The notes beneath the pieces are model-generated. The model saw only the letters and a list, made by a program, of their open reading frames with translations. It searched no databases and was not told where the DNA came from. The translations under genes were made by a program, and so were the position numbers. A stretch of DNA of 64,000 nucleotides, taken from contig CM077151.1 of NCBI GenBank assembly GCA_039583875.1, positions 108,828,609 to 108,892,608 of the forward strand, given 5' to 3'. Positions 45,051-54,599 of this stretch are shown in pieces. This DNA comes from Platanthera guangdongensis (Eukaryota > Streptophyta > Magnoliopsida > Asparagales > Orchidaceae). The first letter of the stretch is position 1. Each line of letters begins with the position of its first letter.

Positions 45051-46959
45051 TGTTGGGTATTGTATCCATAATAACCCAGATTTGGTGAAGTCACCCTTGA
45101 ACTAAGATGAATTAAGTTATAATTGATGTCTTGTTTGAGTTATGTGTTTGCAGGACTATATTGCCAAGTGTAGACCAATGTCAGTCTACAATGGGTCACC
45201 AAACACAGGACCATACAATGTAATCCTTCATTATGTGATCCATAGTGTTGACTCATGTGTAGTCACTCTATTGGGATACACTTTATTTTCAAGCACTAGG
45301 ACTGATTGGAGAAAGAAATGTTGCTGAATTTATTGAAGAAGAGAAAATTCTATTGAAGAATTTTTTGCTAAGTCTTTTACTCAAGTAGTAGCTTATATAC
45401 TCGAGTGAAATACTTAGTCATTACTCGAGTAAGTATATCTATACTCGAGTAAGGGAAATGGCTCTCGAGTAGTCAAAATATAGCTCTCGAGTAGCCAAGT
45501 CAATTATTCGAGTGGATCCTCTCTTATTCTCGAGTTAACAGAATTTCCTCTGAAAACTTTTCTAAGTGATTTACTCGAGTAGTCATATTAGTACTCGAGT
45601 AGATTTGTCTTTTGTCTCGAGTTACAGAAGATAGAATTTTGTATTGTTTTACTTCACTCGTGTAGTCAAGTTCATGTACTCAAGTAGTCTATCTACTACC
45701 CGAGTAGTCCAGGTTTAATACTCGAGGGATAAGATTTTCTTCCCTCGAAATTTTTCTAAGTCCTTTACTCGAGTAGTTATTTTCATATACTTGAGTAGTT
45801 TATCTCCTCTTGAGTAGTCCAGTTCCAGTACTCGAGTATCCCGTGTTCTTCCCTCAAAAATTTTTCTAAGTCTTTGACTCGAGTAGTTCTTCTACCTCTC
45901 GAGTAATATATCCCGTACTCGAGTAGTCTATTTCTACCACTCGAGTAGTTCAACTCCACGTCTCGAGTAATTATATTAGCACTCGAGTAAATCATTTTTG
46001 TACTCGAGCAATTACTCATTCTTTTTGAATTTTTCTCTAAGTCCTCTACTCGAGTAGTCTCAGTCTATTCTCTCGAGTATTATTATTAAGTACTCGAGTA
46101 GGTAACATTTTACTCGAGTAAAACAGTCGGATTTTTCCAGAAAATTGCTAAGTCCAGATTTGACTGGAATTTCAAATGCCATGACGTGATTGGTCCACGT
46201 GTACGTCATTAATGCTAATTATGACTGTTAGGGAGATCTTATATAAGGTCTTGTCAAAACCGACTAACCCAAAAGGGTTGTCAAGCATTATTCTAAGAAT
46301 TTCTGAATCCTATTCTCTATGCCCAAAAATAGAAGTTGTCGCCGCCGATCTTCTTCGTGCAAATTGCTAGGGCTTTCGATTCAAGAGATTCATATCAAGA
46401 AGATTCACAGATCGAGATTGTTGTTCATCTCCTCATCTTCTCTCAGATCTTGTGAAGCCAAAGAATTTCAGATCCAGTTCTTGCCGAAGTTCTTCTTCAA
46501 CCTATTCTGAAAAAGCCGCAAAGTTCAAGAGGAAGACCTTGGCTGACTATTTCTAGATCTGAGAAATTATTACTGTTTGTATTTTCATATATTCTCAATT
46601 TTATTCTTGTAGGTGATTTCTCTCCGAGTATAAGAGCTTTTTGTCTCCGAGTTATAGGAAGTTTTTACCTTCTTAGTGTAGATCCGTGTAGTGGATCGAG
46701 ATTGTAGGAACTTTGTTCCGAGGCGTAGGATTGGTTTTCAATCCGAGATAGTGGAGTAGCCGAGTCTAGTGCTTTGCTAGTTTGGTGAGGGAAAGTGGAT
46801 GTACCCAAGGTTGGGGAACCATTATTAATCTTTTGTCGTCTGGATTGCATGGTTGATTATTGTGTACTTAGATCTCTAATTTTTTTATTCGGCAAAAAGA
46901 CACAAAACTCACCTATTCACCCCCTCTAGGTGATTTAGGTAGACAACTGAACACTTTCA
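45051..46959 (+). repeat. 3' LTR of element B
   Basis: TGTTGGGTATTG to ACTTTCA. The array of TACTCGAGTA palindromes is at 45380-46115, with about 23 exact CTCGAG cores by eye. The ACGT-box/TATA module follows at 46182-46247. It is longer than the left copy by about 56 bp because array units differ. Confidence 0.88.
46182..46247 (+). promoter_or_regulatory. ACGT-box module and TATA box of B 3' LTR
   Basis: TGACGTG, ATTGG, CCACGTGT, TACGTCA and TATATAAG occur in the same order and spacing as in the 5' LTR, while the array upstream has diverged more. This suggests a functional core promoter. Confidence 0.72.
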
Positions 46960-47074
46960 GGTGGAGAATTTGCGAGTAGAGAAACAGTGTCAGCGAGAAG
47001 TAAAAAGGCAATCAGCGGATGTAGAAGAAAAATGGCTCGGCAACATGACGACCTAGCAGGGAGACGACCTCGAC
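46960..47074 (+). other. Tail of D interior after B
   Basis: The sense frame reads as a charged, helical stretch (V-E-N-L-R-V-E-K-Q-C-Q-R-E-V, then D-V-E-E-K-W-L-G) that ends in stops. It could be a remnant of a coiled-coil-containing product. No family was recognised. Confidence 0.4.
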
Positions 47075-47424
47075 CTACTGTGGCGCTGATGTTGTAGCGA
47101 CTTCCGGAACGTTTAGTGAGCCGAGGAGGCTCGGGTCAGGGGCGACTATGCTGGGAATGTAGTCTAGCCCAAGATCGCTGAGCAGCTTTAGAGTGCTGGT
47201 AGAGCGCGCAGAGTTATTTGTCACCGCCGCGACTTGTGCAGTAGGTGGCGGTAGGTCGACCGTGTCAGGGGCGGGTTTCTTCTTAGACTTCTGGGTTTTC
47301 TTTTTTTTGGAGGGGGTAATTCGGAGGCGGCATCTTCTTCACGCGGCCTTTTAGGCTTAGCAATGCCGATAAAGCCGGTTAGATCAGCTAGGCTGTCTTG
47401 AATAAGATTCTCGACGTTCAACAT
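47075..47424 (-). pseudogene. Antisense ORF of element D (one-base shift)
   Basis: On the strand opposite to gag, an ATG at 47422-47424 opens a frame of about 40 codons to a T8/A8 run (47301-47308). Shifting by one base there continues cleanly to a TAG at 47075-47077. The product would be about 116 residues: N-terminal L-I-Q-D-S-L-A-D-L-T-G-F, a basic Pro/Lys patch (K-P-K-R-P-R-E-E-D and P-P-K-K-type), then Pro/Thr/Ser-rich sequence and L-K-L-L-S-D-L-G-L-D-Y-I. It lies just inside the 3' LTR and has its own TATA box. Extra antisense ORFs at this place are known in plant Tat elements; function is unknown. Confidence 0.62.
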
Positions 47425-47468
47425 CGTGCGCGAGCTCTAGAGATCCGCCTGAAAAACCAGCCCCCCCT

Positions 47469-47476
47469 TATTTATA
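47469..47476 (-). promoter_or_regulatory. Antisense TATA box for the D antisense ORF
   Basis: The minus strand reads TATAAATA, 45 bp before the antisense ATG (47424), a spacing that allows a start site and a short leader. It matches the consensus as well as the LTR's own TATA box. Confidence 0.55.
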
Positions 47477-47577
47477 GAGATCTGGAGGCAGTCATCATGT
47501 ATGAGCAGCTCTGATACTCGGCATAGCAGCTCACCGAATAAGTGTTAGATGATTCTTTCTGAGCTCCTACGTCGCTC

Positions 47578-47591
47578 AAAAAGAGCGGGGA
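47578..47591 (+). other. Polypurine tract of element D
   Basis: AAAAAGAGCGGGGA, three bases before the 3' LTR. Confidence 0.75.
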
Positions 47592-47594
47592 TTG

Positions 47595-48216
47595 TGTACA
47601 ACCCGTATTCATCGAGGGTTGACCCTACCACTGCCAGGTTAGCAAAAGTCAAGGTCAACAAGTCAAGATAGAAGTCAGCATCAGCGTACAAGACCTTAGA
47701 AGGCCTGGGAGAGTATGGCGAGCTCCCCTCGCATACTCGCCAGGTAGGCGACTAGGCGAGATACTCACCTAGCCCGTGTGAGTTCCTCCGGAAGTCGTCG
47801 AGTCGCCGGGTGGTGGGGTATAAATATGACCCCCCCCCCCATCCTTGGATTTGCCTATAAATAGGACCCCAGACGTATGAGGTGAGGCTCTGGAAATCCT
47901 CTACAGGATACTCGCGAGGTCTCTTTTCAGGATACTAGACAAGTCTTTGGATTCTTTTTCCTTAGAAGCCAGGTCGCGAACTTGTGAGTTGTCATCAGCT
48001 AGTCTCCCTAGTACCTAGTTCGGTCATTTCTGGTTGAGAAGGGGCTGCTCCTTTCGAGCATCCGGGTACGTGCTGGGACCTTCCTGTCGCAACATCTGGG
48101 GTCTTGTTGACCTTCATCCTTCATTCTTCATCGAAATAGTCTGATCTATCCTCTGAGCCGGAAACCTTAGGCGGCATTGGTCCAAATTCGAGGTTGGAAT
48201 TTTCGTGGCTTCAACA
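47595..48216 (+). repeat. 3' LTR of element D
   Basis: 622 bp, TGTACAACCC to TTCAACA, with TATA box TATAAATA at 47856-47863 and the CTCGCC/GGCGAG dyad patch at about 47715-47820. It is followed by the duplication CTACG (48217-48221). Confidence 0.9.
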
Positions 48217-48221
48217 CTACG

Positions 48222-48272
48222 CACGACTTGGAATTTGCAGTCATCATTTATGCCTTGAAGTTGTGGTAGTGC
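48222..48272 (+). pseudogene. pol: RNase H of element A, continuation after D
   Basis: Translates as H-D-L-E-F-A-V-I-I-Y-A-L-K-L-W, exactly the segment missing after N-Y-P-T at 24645. Homology then ends; the next bases belong to another repeat. Confidence 0.85.
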
Positions 48273-49341
48273 ACAACAACTGCACCTCATGTACAGCATC
48301 CTTGTCCCTCTTTTACTGATGCTCCTACAGCTCGGTCCCATAAAATGATGTGGTCACCGACTGTTGGTCATAAAGACTAAATCAATATCATCCTCGCCTC
48401 ACCACCATGGCTCCTAGGCACCGTACCAGGAGGATGAAAGCGGAGCACAACAAAGCAGAATGGAACAAGCAGGTTGCAACTACCCTAACATGTGTATGTA
48501 TAAAAGAACTATAAAAAGAAAGCAGTATTGTAAATAAGTAAAGTAGAATATTAAGAACATGTAAAGTAAACTAGGAATAAGTAAAAGTAAAAGATGGTAA
48601 ACTAAGTAAGTAACCATGAACTATAGGAATGCCTATACAAACCTATAGACCAAGGGGTCATTTTACAAGGCCTATTGTATAAAGAGTCTCATACCAATTT
48701 ATACAATAGGTGTCAAGGGTAACATGCAATGAATATGCTATGACATGCAAGTATTCTATAATAAGAACATGCACGTGCAACACACACACCAGACTCTATA
48801 AACACAGACCTTTAGTTCCCCCATTCTAGAGCGTGACCTCCCAAGATACCTCCGTAGTGGCAAACAGAAGCGGTGGGTTGAGCCTCACCCACCTCTAAAC
48901 CGGTATTAGCACTACCAGTCAGACCTATCCTACTCCTCAACGCTGGTGCACTAAGCAGAGCTCCTACATACTCTTTCTGGTTGCTGCACCGGGCTTTATT
49001 TGGCCAAGTGCTAAACCACACTTCCCGAGTCAACGTATTGGTGTCAGTGTGACGACTCTCCAATACCGAAAACCCACCACCTTATATATTATGCACATGC
49101 AACATTAATGTATTTCCCACCAAGCCGAAGCTCTCCAGACAGTCCTGTAAATCACAAATATCTACCAAGCCAAAGCTCCCCGGACTAACCCGTCCATCAC
49201 AACACCATTCAAGCCATCGGCTCTCTGGGTTAACCTGCCCATCACCAAAACCACTAAACCCAATAAACAAAAATAATAATTTCATCCCCGAAATTCAGGT
49301 TATGCCTGCGAGGTCTCTAATGAGATTAACTGCATGTAACA
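48273..49341 (-). repeat. Truncated 3' LTR-like segment of E
   Basis: Shares scattered blocks with the right LTR (GTTAGTCATAAATACTAA-like near 48370 and 56320, and GGCTCCTAGGCACC against GGCTCTTAGGTACC). It ends TGTAACA next to the integrase end. It lacks the first 350 bp or so and is much shorter than the right copy, so either it has deletions or it belongs to a related element. Confidence 0.5.
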
Positions 49342-49754
49342 TCCCTCAGAAATTGAAGCTATACCTGATGCAAAGACATCCGGGTACTTCTGCTATATCT
49401 GATCTAGAGGCTCCCAGGTATGCTCCTCTTGTCCATGATTTGTCTAGATGATCTTGACCATCAGAACCTTCTCGCGCCGCAAGACTCGCACTGTCGTATC
49501 ATCGATCCTGACCGTCTCCATGCTGATTGATCGATCTGAAGCCGCCGAGCCATCTATATTGCTAACCTGTAACTCTGGCCATAATAGAGCCTTCCAAAGA
49601 GAGGATGTGTGGAAGACGTCATGCAAATCTTCTAACTCCGGCAGTATCTCCAGTCTGTAAGCCAAGGTACCGATCCGCTCCAGGATCCTGTAAGGCCCCA
49701 TGATTCTCAGACTGAGCTTCTTCTGAACACGCACCCAAAAGATCCCATGCATCG
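49342..49754 (-). pseudogene. pol: Integrase C-terminus of element E
   Basis: The minus frame shows S-L-R-I-M-G-P-Y-R-I-L-E-R-I-G-T-L-A-Y-R-L (GPY/F module), L-H-D-V-F-H, then V-L-M-V-K-I-I with a stop for Trp, then H-T-W-E-P and Y-P-D-V-F. This is the end of a chromovirus-type integrase. The catalytic core that should precede it is absent; S2 and a deletion lie in its place. Confidence 0.75.
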
Positions 49755-50538
49755 TGTAACACCCCAAATCCCAATTTGGGTTCAGTTTGGGTGACACGGC
49801 CTGGGACACGGGCGTGTCCCAGGGCATGTCGTGCTCGGGTTGAGCAGTTGGGTGTGTGGTCGACGAATTTCAGTCGACGATAGTCGAGTGCAGAGTAAAC
49901 GGCCTGTGATGTGGGCTTGTCCTTTACGGGTTATAGTAAGGAATGCATGTGTCTGAGGACATGCGTGTGTCCTGGAGGACACGGCCTGGGACACGGGCGT
50001 GTCCCATGGCCGTGTCCCACTCGGGTGAGCTGAAGTTGTGTTGTGTGACATACATGACTGTTAGACACGGGCATGTCTACCTTGACACGGCCGTGTAAGG
50101 TGTGACAAGGGCGTGTCATACGGTCATGTACTGGTTGGATTTGAGTCGGTTGTCTGCCGCTTAAGTGACATGGGCGTGTCACAGGGCGTGTCAGGCCATG
50201 TTAGGCCTATTTTTGGGCAGATCAGAGCCGTTCGTTTCCCTATTCTGGATCCAAGGGTCCAGGTCCCTTCCCTGTGGATAAAAGGCCAAGAATGAGGGCT
50301 TAGTCCTTCATTTCATTCCTTCTCAAAGAGAGAGAAAGAGAGAGGTCAAGGGAAGGAGAGTAAGGAAGAGGAACCAGCTCGTGGAGGAGCTGTAGATTGC
50401 GGATTGAAGATCCGAGTTTGGATTCATGAAGGCAAAGCCGAGGTGGTGATTTCCATCTGGCTAGTTTATGGCTCCAAAGCGATCTTCAAGGGTAACAATC
50501 TCCTTCATGGACATCGAAGTCCTTTCTTTAAGCATATG

Positions 50539-50648
50539 CATGGAATCCTCCACCAAGAGGTGGATATCGTAAGTGATTCCGTGGTTGAGTCCTCATGGAA
50601 TCCTCCACCAAGAGGTGGATATCATAAGTGATTACTTGGTTGAGTTTC
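50539..50648 (+). repeat. 55-bp tandem duplication in S2
   Basis: CATGGAATCCTCCACCAAGA starts at 50539 and again at 50594, with the following 35 bp also repeated. Confidence 0.85.
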
Positions 50649-51533
50649 AATGTCTGGTGTAGGGTGAGACTGATATTGATACGTACCTGCATGTGTTTAC
50701 CAGACTGGGACGCTATGCGGGGTCTACCTTCGTTGTGGAAGCACGGAAGACGAATCGCTTTTATGAGGGACCTACACTAATACAGATCAACCCCCCTAGT
50801 GGTGTAGATGGCCAGGTTTATCTTTGCTCCCTGGAACTATAAATGGTGATTGGAAAATAAAGATCGAAAATGTGCCCCTTGTCCAGGTTGATCCAGAGCC
50901 GATTGGACTCGAATCAAGCCGCCGATTGAAGTTGATCTATCCACTAGAGAAAGAGAGAGAGACAGGACCTTTTGGGAGAGTTGGAGTCGAACTGACAGCC
51001 GTGCCTCCATTGCCGGAGTTTTAGTTTTCGGGTGCTCTGCAACTGTACTACCAAATGGCTTGCCTTATGCTGGTAAGTGAAGGAAATGACTCCTCTGAGT
51101 CCGCTGAAGCTTTTAAGAGAGCCAACTGGGGGAGGGGAAGGGACGGACATCAATTTCCATTAATGGCCTTGAAAGCCATTTTCGGCCAACTGAAATTCCT
51201 TTAAATTCCCTCCCTTGGTGGCTGGGAAGGGCCTTTGATCTCCTCCTAATTCATCAGGGGAGATTAATCTAGCAAGAAGAGAGGAGCCCATGGCCTTCCA
51301 AACCATAAATGGACTTTACTCCTCATTTTCTCTCTCCTCCATTAAAGGAAAAATGGAGCTTTCTATCTCCTACTCAGCAATTCCAAAAAGTGAGTGTATT
51401 TTGGGTGATTATAACCTTCATGATTCTAGTTGGCCACCCTTGTTGGGCTTAGCCCAAGTGGATTGGGCTTGAGCTAGCCATTTAGGCTAGTTTGACCTAA
51501 ATCTACGTTGAGTTGACTTGGGTCAAATTGGTC

Positions 51534-51900
51534 TTTTGGTTTCACCCCAATGGGTCCTTAGTGACTCATTGGCCTCCCCTAAGGTCTAGGAAGGGTTGGG
51601 TACGTTTGGCATGACACCTTGGAGTCCACTTGACCCTTTCTTAGGGTACTTTGACCATCTTAGGGTTATGGTTGACTTTAGTCAATTTAGCCTCTTTGGT
51701 TGGCCCCAATGGGTCCTTGGTGACCCATTGGACTCTCTTAGGTCTTTGTAAGGTCTTGGTGGGTCCCTTTGGCTTAGGGGAGGTCAATTAATCATGAGTG
51801 AGCTTAGTTTGACCTATTTAGGGTTTGGCTTGACAATGGTCAACTTGCCCCTTTTGGTTGACCCCAATGGGTCCTTGGTGACCCAAGGGTCCTCATAAAG
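51534..51900 (+). repeat. Three degenerate repeats in S2
   Basis: CCCCAATGGGTCCTTGGTGA-like blocks start at 51545, 51714 and 51862. Each is preceded by TTGGTTG and a GGTCAA-containing stretch, so the unit is about 150-170 bp and decayed. Confidence 0.7.
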
Positions 51901-52046
51901 GGTTACGAGTGTTATGGTGGGCTCATGGAGTCAAGTTGAAGCCCTAAAGTCAAGCCCTATGGTGTGTGATTGAAAATTACTATTTGCAGCGCAAGGTACT
52001 TTTCTCCTTCTTACCTAAGTTCATTTGGTCTCCTTGGGCATCTTAG

Positions 52047-52077
52047 GGTTTTGTCATGACCAATTCATGACAAAACC
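52047..52077. other. Perfect 13-bp hairpin near the S2 3' end
   Basis: GGTTTTGTCATGA (52047-52059) and TCATGACAAAACC (52065-52077) are exact complements around the loop CCAAT, 35 bp before the LTR end. Confidence 0.9.
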
Positions 52078-52112
52078 ATTCCTAAGGGTCTAGAAGTTTG
52101 AGGGATGTTACA

Positions 52113-52520
52113 CGTCAAGCAATCCACAATCACCCAGACTGAATCATTCCTAGAGCGCAAGCAAGGCAACCCGTAGACAAAATCCATGGAGATATTTTCA
52201 AACTTCCACTCGAGGATACGTAATGACTGCAATAATACTCTTGGGCTCTTACACTCCACCTTCACCCTTTGACAAGCCTCATAGTGTGTAACGTAGTACT
52301 TAACATCTCTCTCCATTCCTGGCCAGAACATGGTCTTCCGCAAGTCATTATACATCTTGTCAATCCCGGGATACGCTGAATACGTTGTGCAATGAGCCTC
52401 TCTCAAGATGTCCTCTCGTATTCCACTTCCCTCGAGAATATAGAGCCTGCCACGGAAATGAATGAGGCGTTCCTTTAGAGTATACTCATTAGCAGATCCA
52501 CTCTCAATTGCCTTAAACAT
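52113..52520 (-). pseudogene. pol: Integrase N-terminus of element E
   Basis: The minus frame shows R-E-A-H-C-T-T-Y, then Y-P-G where H-P-G is expected. The Cys pair has lost its first member (Y-E-A-C-Q). Then comes N-I-S-M-D-F-V-Y-G-L-P, with the first catalytic Asp, and V-W-V-I-V-D-C-L-T, where S2 begins. Both zinc-binding positions are damaged. Confidence 0.8.
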
Positions 52521-53090
52521 AGGGGCTAGAGCAATATCCTTCCCTTGCTATCATCGGATCCGCTCTGGGATGTCGCATACTATAGTTTAATGCAGTTAGG
52601 CATTTCGTATACATTTTGTAATGATACTTAGCACCAGTGTAATATCCATCTCCTCAAGCACTTAAGCCAATTCCATAGCCATCATGCGTGATTCGATGCT
52701 CAACGCTGGTATCTTTCTACTTAATGCATCTGCTACGGAGTTCACTTTCCCAGGATAGTAGTTCAACGTAAACTCATAATCACATAGGAATTCTAACCAC
52801 TGCTGCTGCCTCAAATTCAACTACTGCTTAGTATGAACATACTTAAAATTCTTACGGTCCGAAAAGATCTCGCAGTGGATTCCATATAAATAGTGTCTCC
52901 AAATCTTTAAGGCGAAGATCACTCATCCAAATTCCAAATCTTGTACCGGATAATTCACCTCGTCCTTCTTTAGCTTTCTTGAAGCAAAAGCAATCACATG
53001 CCCATGCTGCAGTAACACCGCTCTCAACCATGATAGGATGCATCTGTGTAAACCTGAAATCCTTCCTTCCCGGATGGAAGGGCTAGGATT
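52521..53090 (-). pseudogene. pol: RNase H of element E
   Basis: Q-V-Y-T-D-A-S-Y-H-G is followed by V-L-L-Q-H-G-H-V-I-A-F-A-S-R-K-L, V-Q-D-L-E-F, W-R-H-Y-L-Y-G and then the Y-P-G-K-V-N-S-V-A-D-A-L-S-R linker to integrase. Several stops and a shift near 53030. Confidence 0.75.
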
Positions 53091-54000
53091 GGTGCGGAGG
53101 TAAGTCGATCCTCCAGCTCTTGGAATGCAGCATCACACTGGGGTGTCCATTCATATGTCACACCTTTCTTTGTTAGGACAGTGAGAGGGAGGGCAATCTT
53201 TGAAAATCCCTGCACAAACTTGTCATTATACCCTGCAAGTCCAAGAAAACTTTTCACGTGGGTCGCCGAAATCAAAGGCGACCGCCCCTTCACAGCACGC
53301 ACCTTGGCCGGGTCTTCTGCTAATACATCACAACTAATAACTTGGCCCAAGAAGGAAATTTCTCGGAGCCAAACTCGAACTTGCTGAACTTAGCAAACAA
53401 GGAGTGCTCTCTCAACTTCTCAAGCGCTAGGGCCAAGTGCTCTGCATGATCGTTCTCCATATTTGAATAAACCAATACGTCATCGATGAAGATGATGATG
53501 AAGATATCCAAATACGGCTCAAACACCATATTCATCAAACTCATGAATATGGTGGGGGCATTTGTGAGTCCAAACGACATCGCCATGAACTCGTACAGGT
53601 CGTACCTTGAACTAAAGGTCGTCTTATAAATATCTTCCTCCTTAACTCTCAACTTATGGTACCCCGATCATAAGTTCAACTTGGAAAACCAGTGCGCACC
53701 CACCAACTGATCGAAAAGCTCGTCCATCCAAGGCAAAGGGTAAGTGTTTCACGTGGTCAACCGGTTAAGCTCTCAGTAATCTATGCACAACCGAAGTAAC
53801 CAATCCTTCATTACGACAACACTGGAGCTCCCCACGGCGATTAACTGGGGAGAACAAATCTAGAATTTACCAACTCTTGGTGCTATACCGGAAAATTTGC
53901 TTGCTTCTTCGGGGCCATCCTGTATGGGGTTCGAGATACGGGTTTGACACACGGTACTAGTTTAATTTTAAAGTCCACTCTCTTTGTGGGGGTAATCTTG
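53091..54000 (-). pseudogene. pol: Reverse transcriptase of element E
   Basis: The best part is 53320-53652: [24 protein letters not shown] and the catalytic F-I-D-D-V-L-V-Y-S. Thumb and connection are at 53024-53350 (S-F-L-G-L-A-G-Y). The N-terminal part (53653-54000) is detectable only as short patches with many stops. Confidence 0.82.
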
Positions 54001-54216
54001 GCAGCTTGTCTAGAAATTCCGGAAATACGGGAACATCTGTTATGCTGCCCACTTCCTCTTCATCTCAGAGCTTATAACAAAAACATCATCTCCCTGCGCA
54101 TAGGACTTACCGGCCGGAATAAAAGATATTAACGTTCATGGAATGTATTTAGTACATTGTAATATGATTTTTGAATCCCCGAGCATCAATGTAATCGCCT
54201 TTGCTGCACAATCAAT

Positions 54217-54501
54217 CTAGGCATGGGTCCGCTCTAACCAGGTCATGCCAAAAGCAAGATCGAACAGGGGTAGCTGCAACACAGTCGCCAAGGTTTCAAA
54301 AAGCCTTCCTCCAATATGCACATCCAGGGTGCACTTGGGAGATGAATTTATCATGGAGCCGTCGGGGACTCGAACTCTCCGATTATCTCCGGTGTAATGT
54401 CGCACCCCTTCCAGGTCCTTCACAAAATCTGACGAGACAAATGTGTGCATCACACCCATATCAAACAGGTCATAGTAAGTCCTCCCACTTATAGTCACCA
54501 T
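54217..54501 (-). pseudogene. pol: Protease of element E
   Basis: 94 open codons. D-L-F-D-M-G-V-M-H-T-F stands where D-S-G-A-T-H-T-F is expected, followed by R-V-P-D-G and F-G-M-T-W-L for I-L-G-M-D-W-L. Fold signature kept, active site altered. Confidence 0.68.
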
Positions 54502-54599
54502 GCATAAATGTTAACCATAATATTGCAATTTTACCGCATTTGAGGTATTGGTAAGAGAATATAATTATGCATAAAGTACCTGCTACGGAATCTTGTGGG

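Larger units (their letters stand above)
26831..46959 (+). mobile_element. Ty1/copia element B (SIRE-like), pol-less, with nested C
   Basis: LTRs at 26831-28683 and 45051-46959 (about 1.85 and 1.91 kb, clearly homologous) and a polypurine tract AGGGGGAGAT just before the 3' LTR. Interior without C is about 4.7 kb: copia gag, a spacer of about 500 bp, then an envelope-like ORF (42473-44803). No protease, integrase or RT was found in any frame between gag and the envelope-like ORF. The extra 3' ORF and long LTRs fit the SIRE/Maximus lineage. Target duplication is not clean: GGCGG lies two bases before the left LTR and GGTGG directly after the right LTR. Confidence 0.82.
24646..48216 (+). mobile_element. 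Element D: gag-only Tat-like LTR element with an antisense ORF
   Basis: Two 622-bp LTRs (24646-25267 and 47595-48216) both run TGTACAACCCG to TTCAACA, with target duplication CTACG at 24641-24645 and 48217-48221. Without nested element B the interior is only about 2.2 kb. It holds a Tat-type gag, a non-coding stretch, a short sense coiled-coil-like remnant and an antisense ORF next to the 3' LTR. No protease, RT, RNase H or integrase was found. Gag-only LTR elements (TR-GAG type) are known non-autonomous forms; antisense extra ORFs have been reported in plant Tat-lineage gypsy elements. Confidence 0.85.
49755..52112 (+). repeat. Solo-type LTR S2, plus orientation
   Basis: TGTAACACCCC at 49755 to GGGATGTTACA at 52112, about 2.36 kb. 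The ACACGGGCGTGTCC/ACACGGCCGTGT array is at the left (49790-50195), so U3 is left and the orientation is plus. A pyrimidine/purine leader and an AAAGCGATCTTCAAGG block resemble F1 and F2. The 5-bp flanks do not match (CATCG left, CGTCA right) and about 270 integrase codons are missing around it. Confidence 0.72.

Noticed and set aside
26824..46964. Clean target duplication for B
   Set aside because: The five bases touching the LTRs differ; only an offset GGCGG/GGTGG resemblance exists, so it is not claimed.
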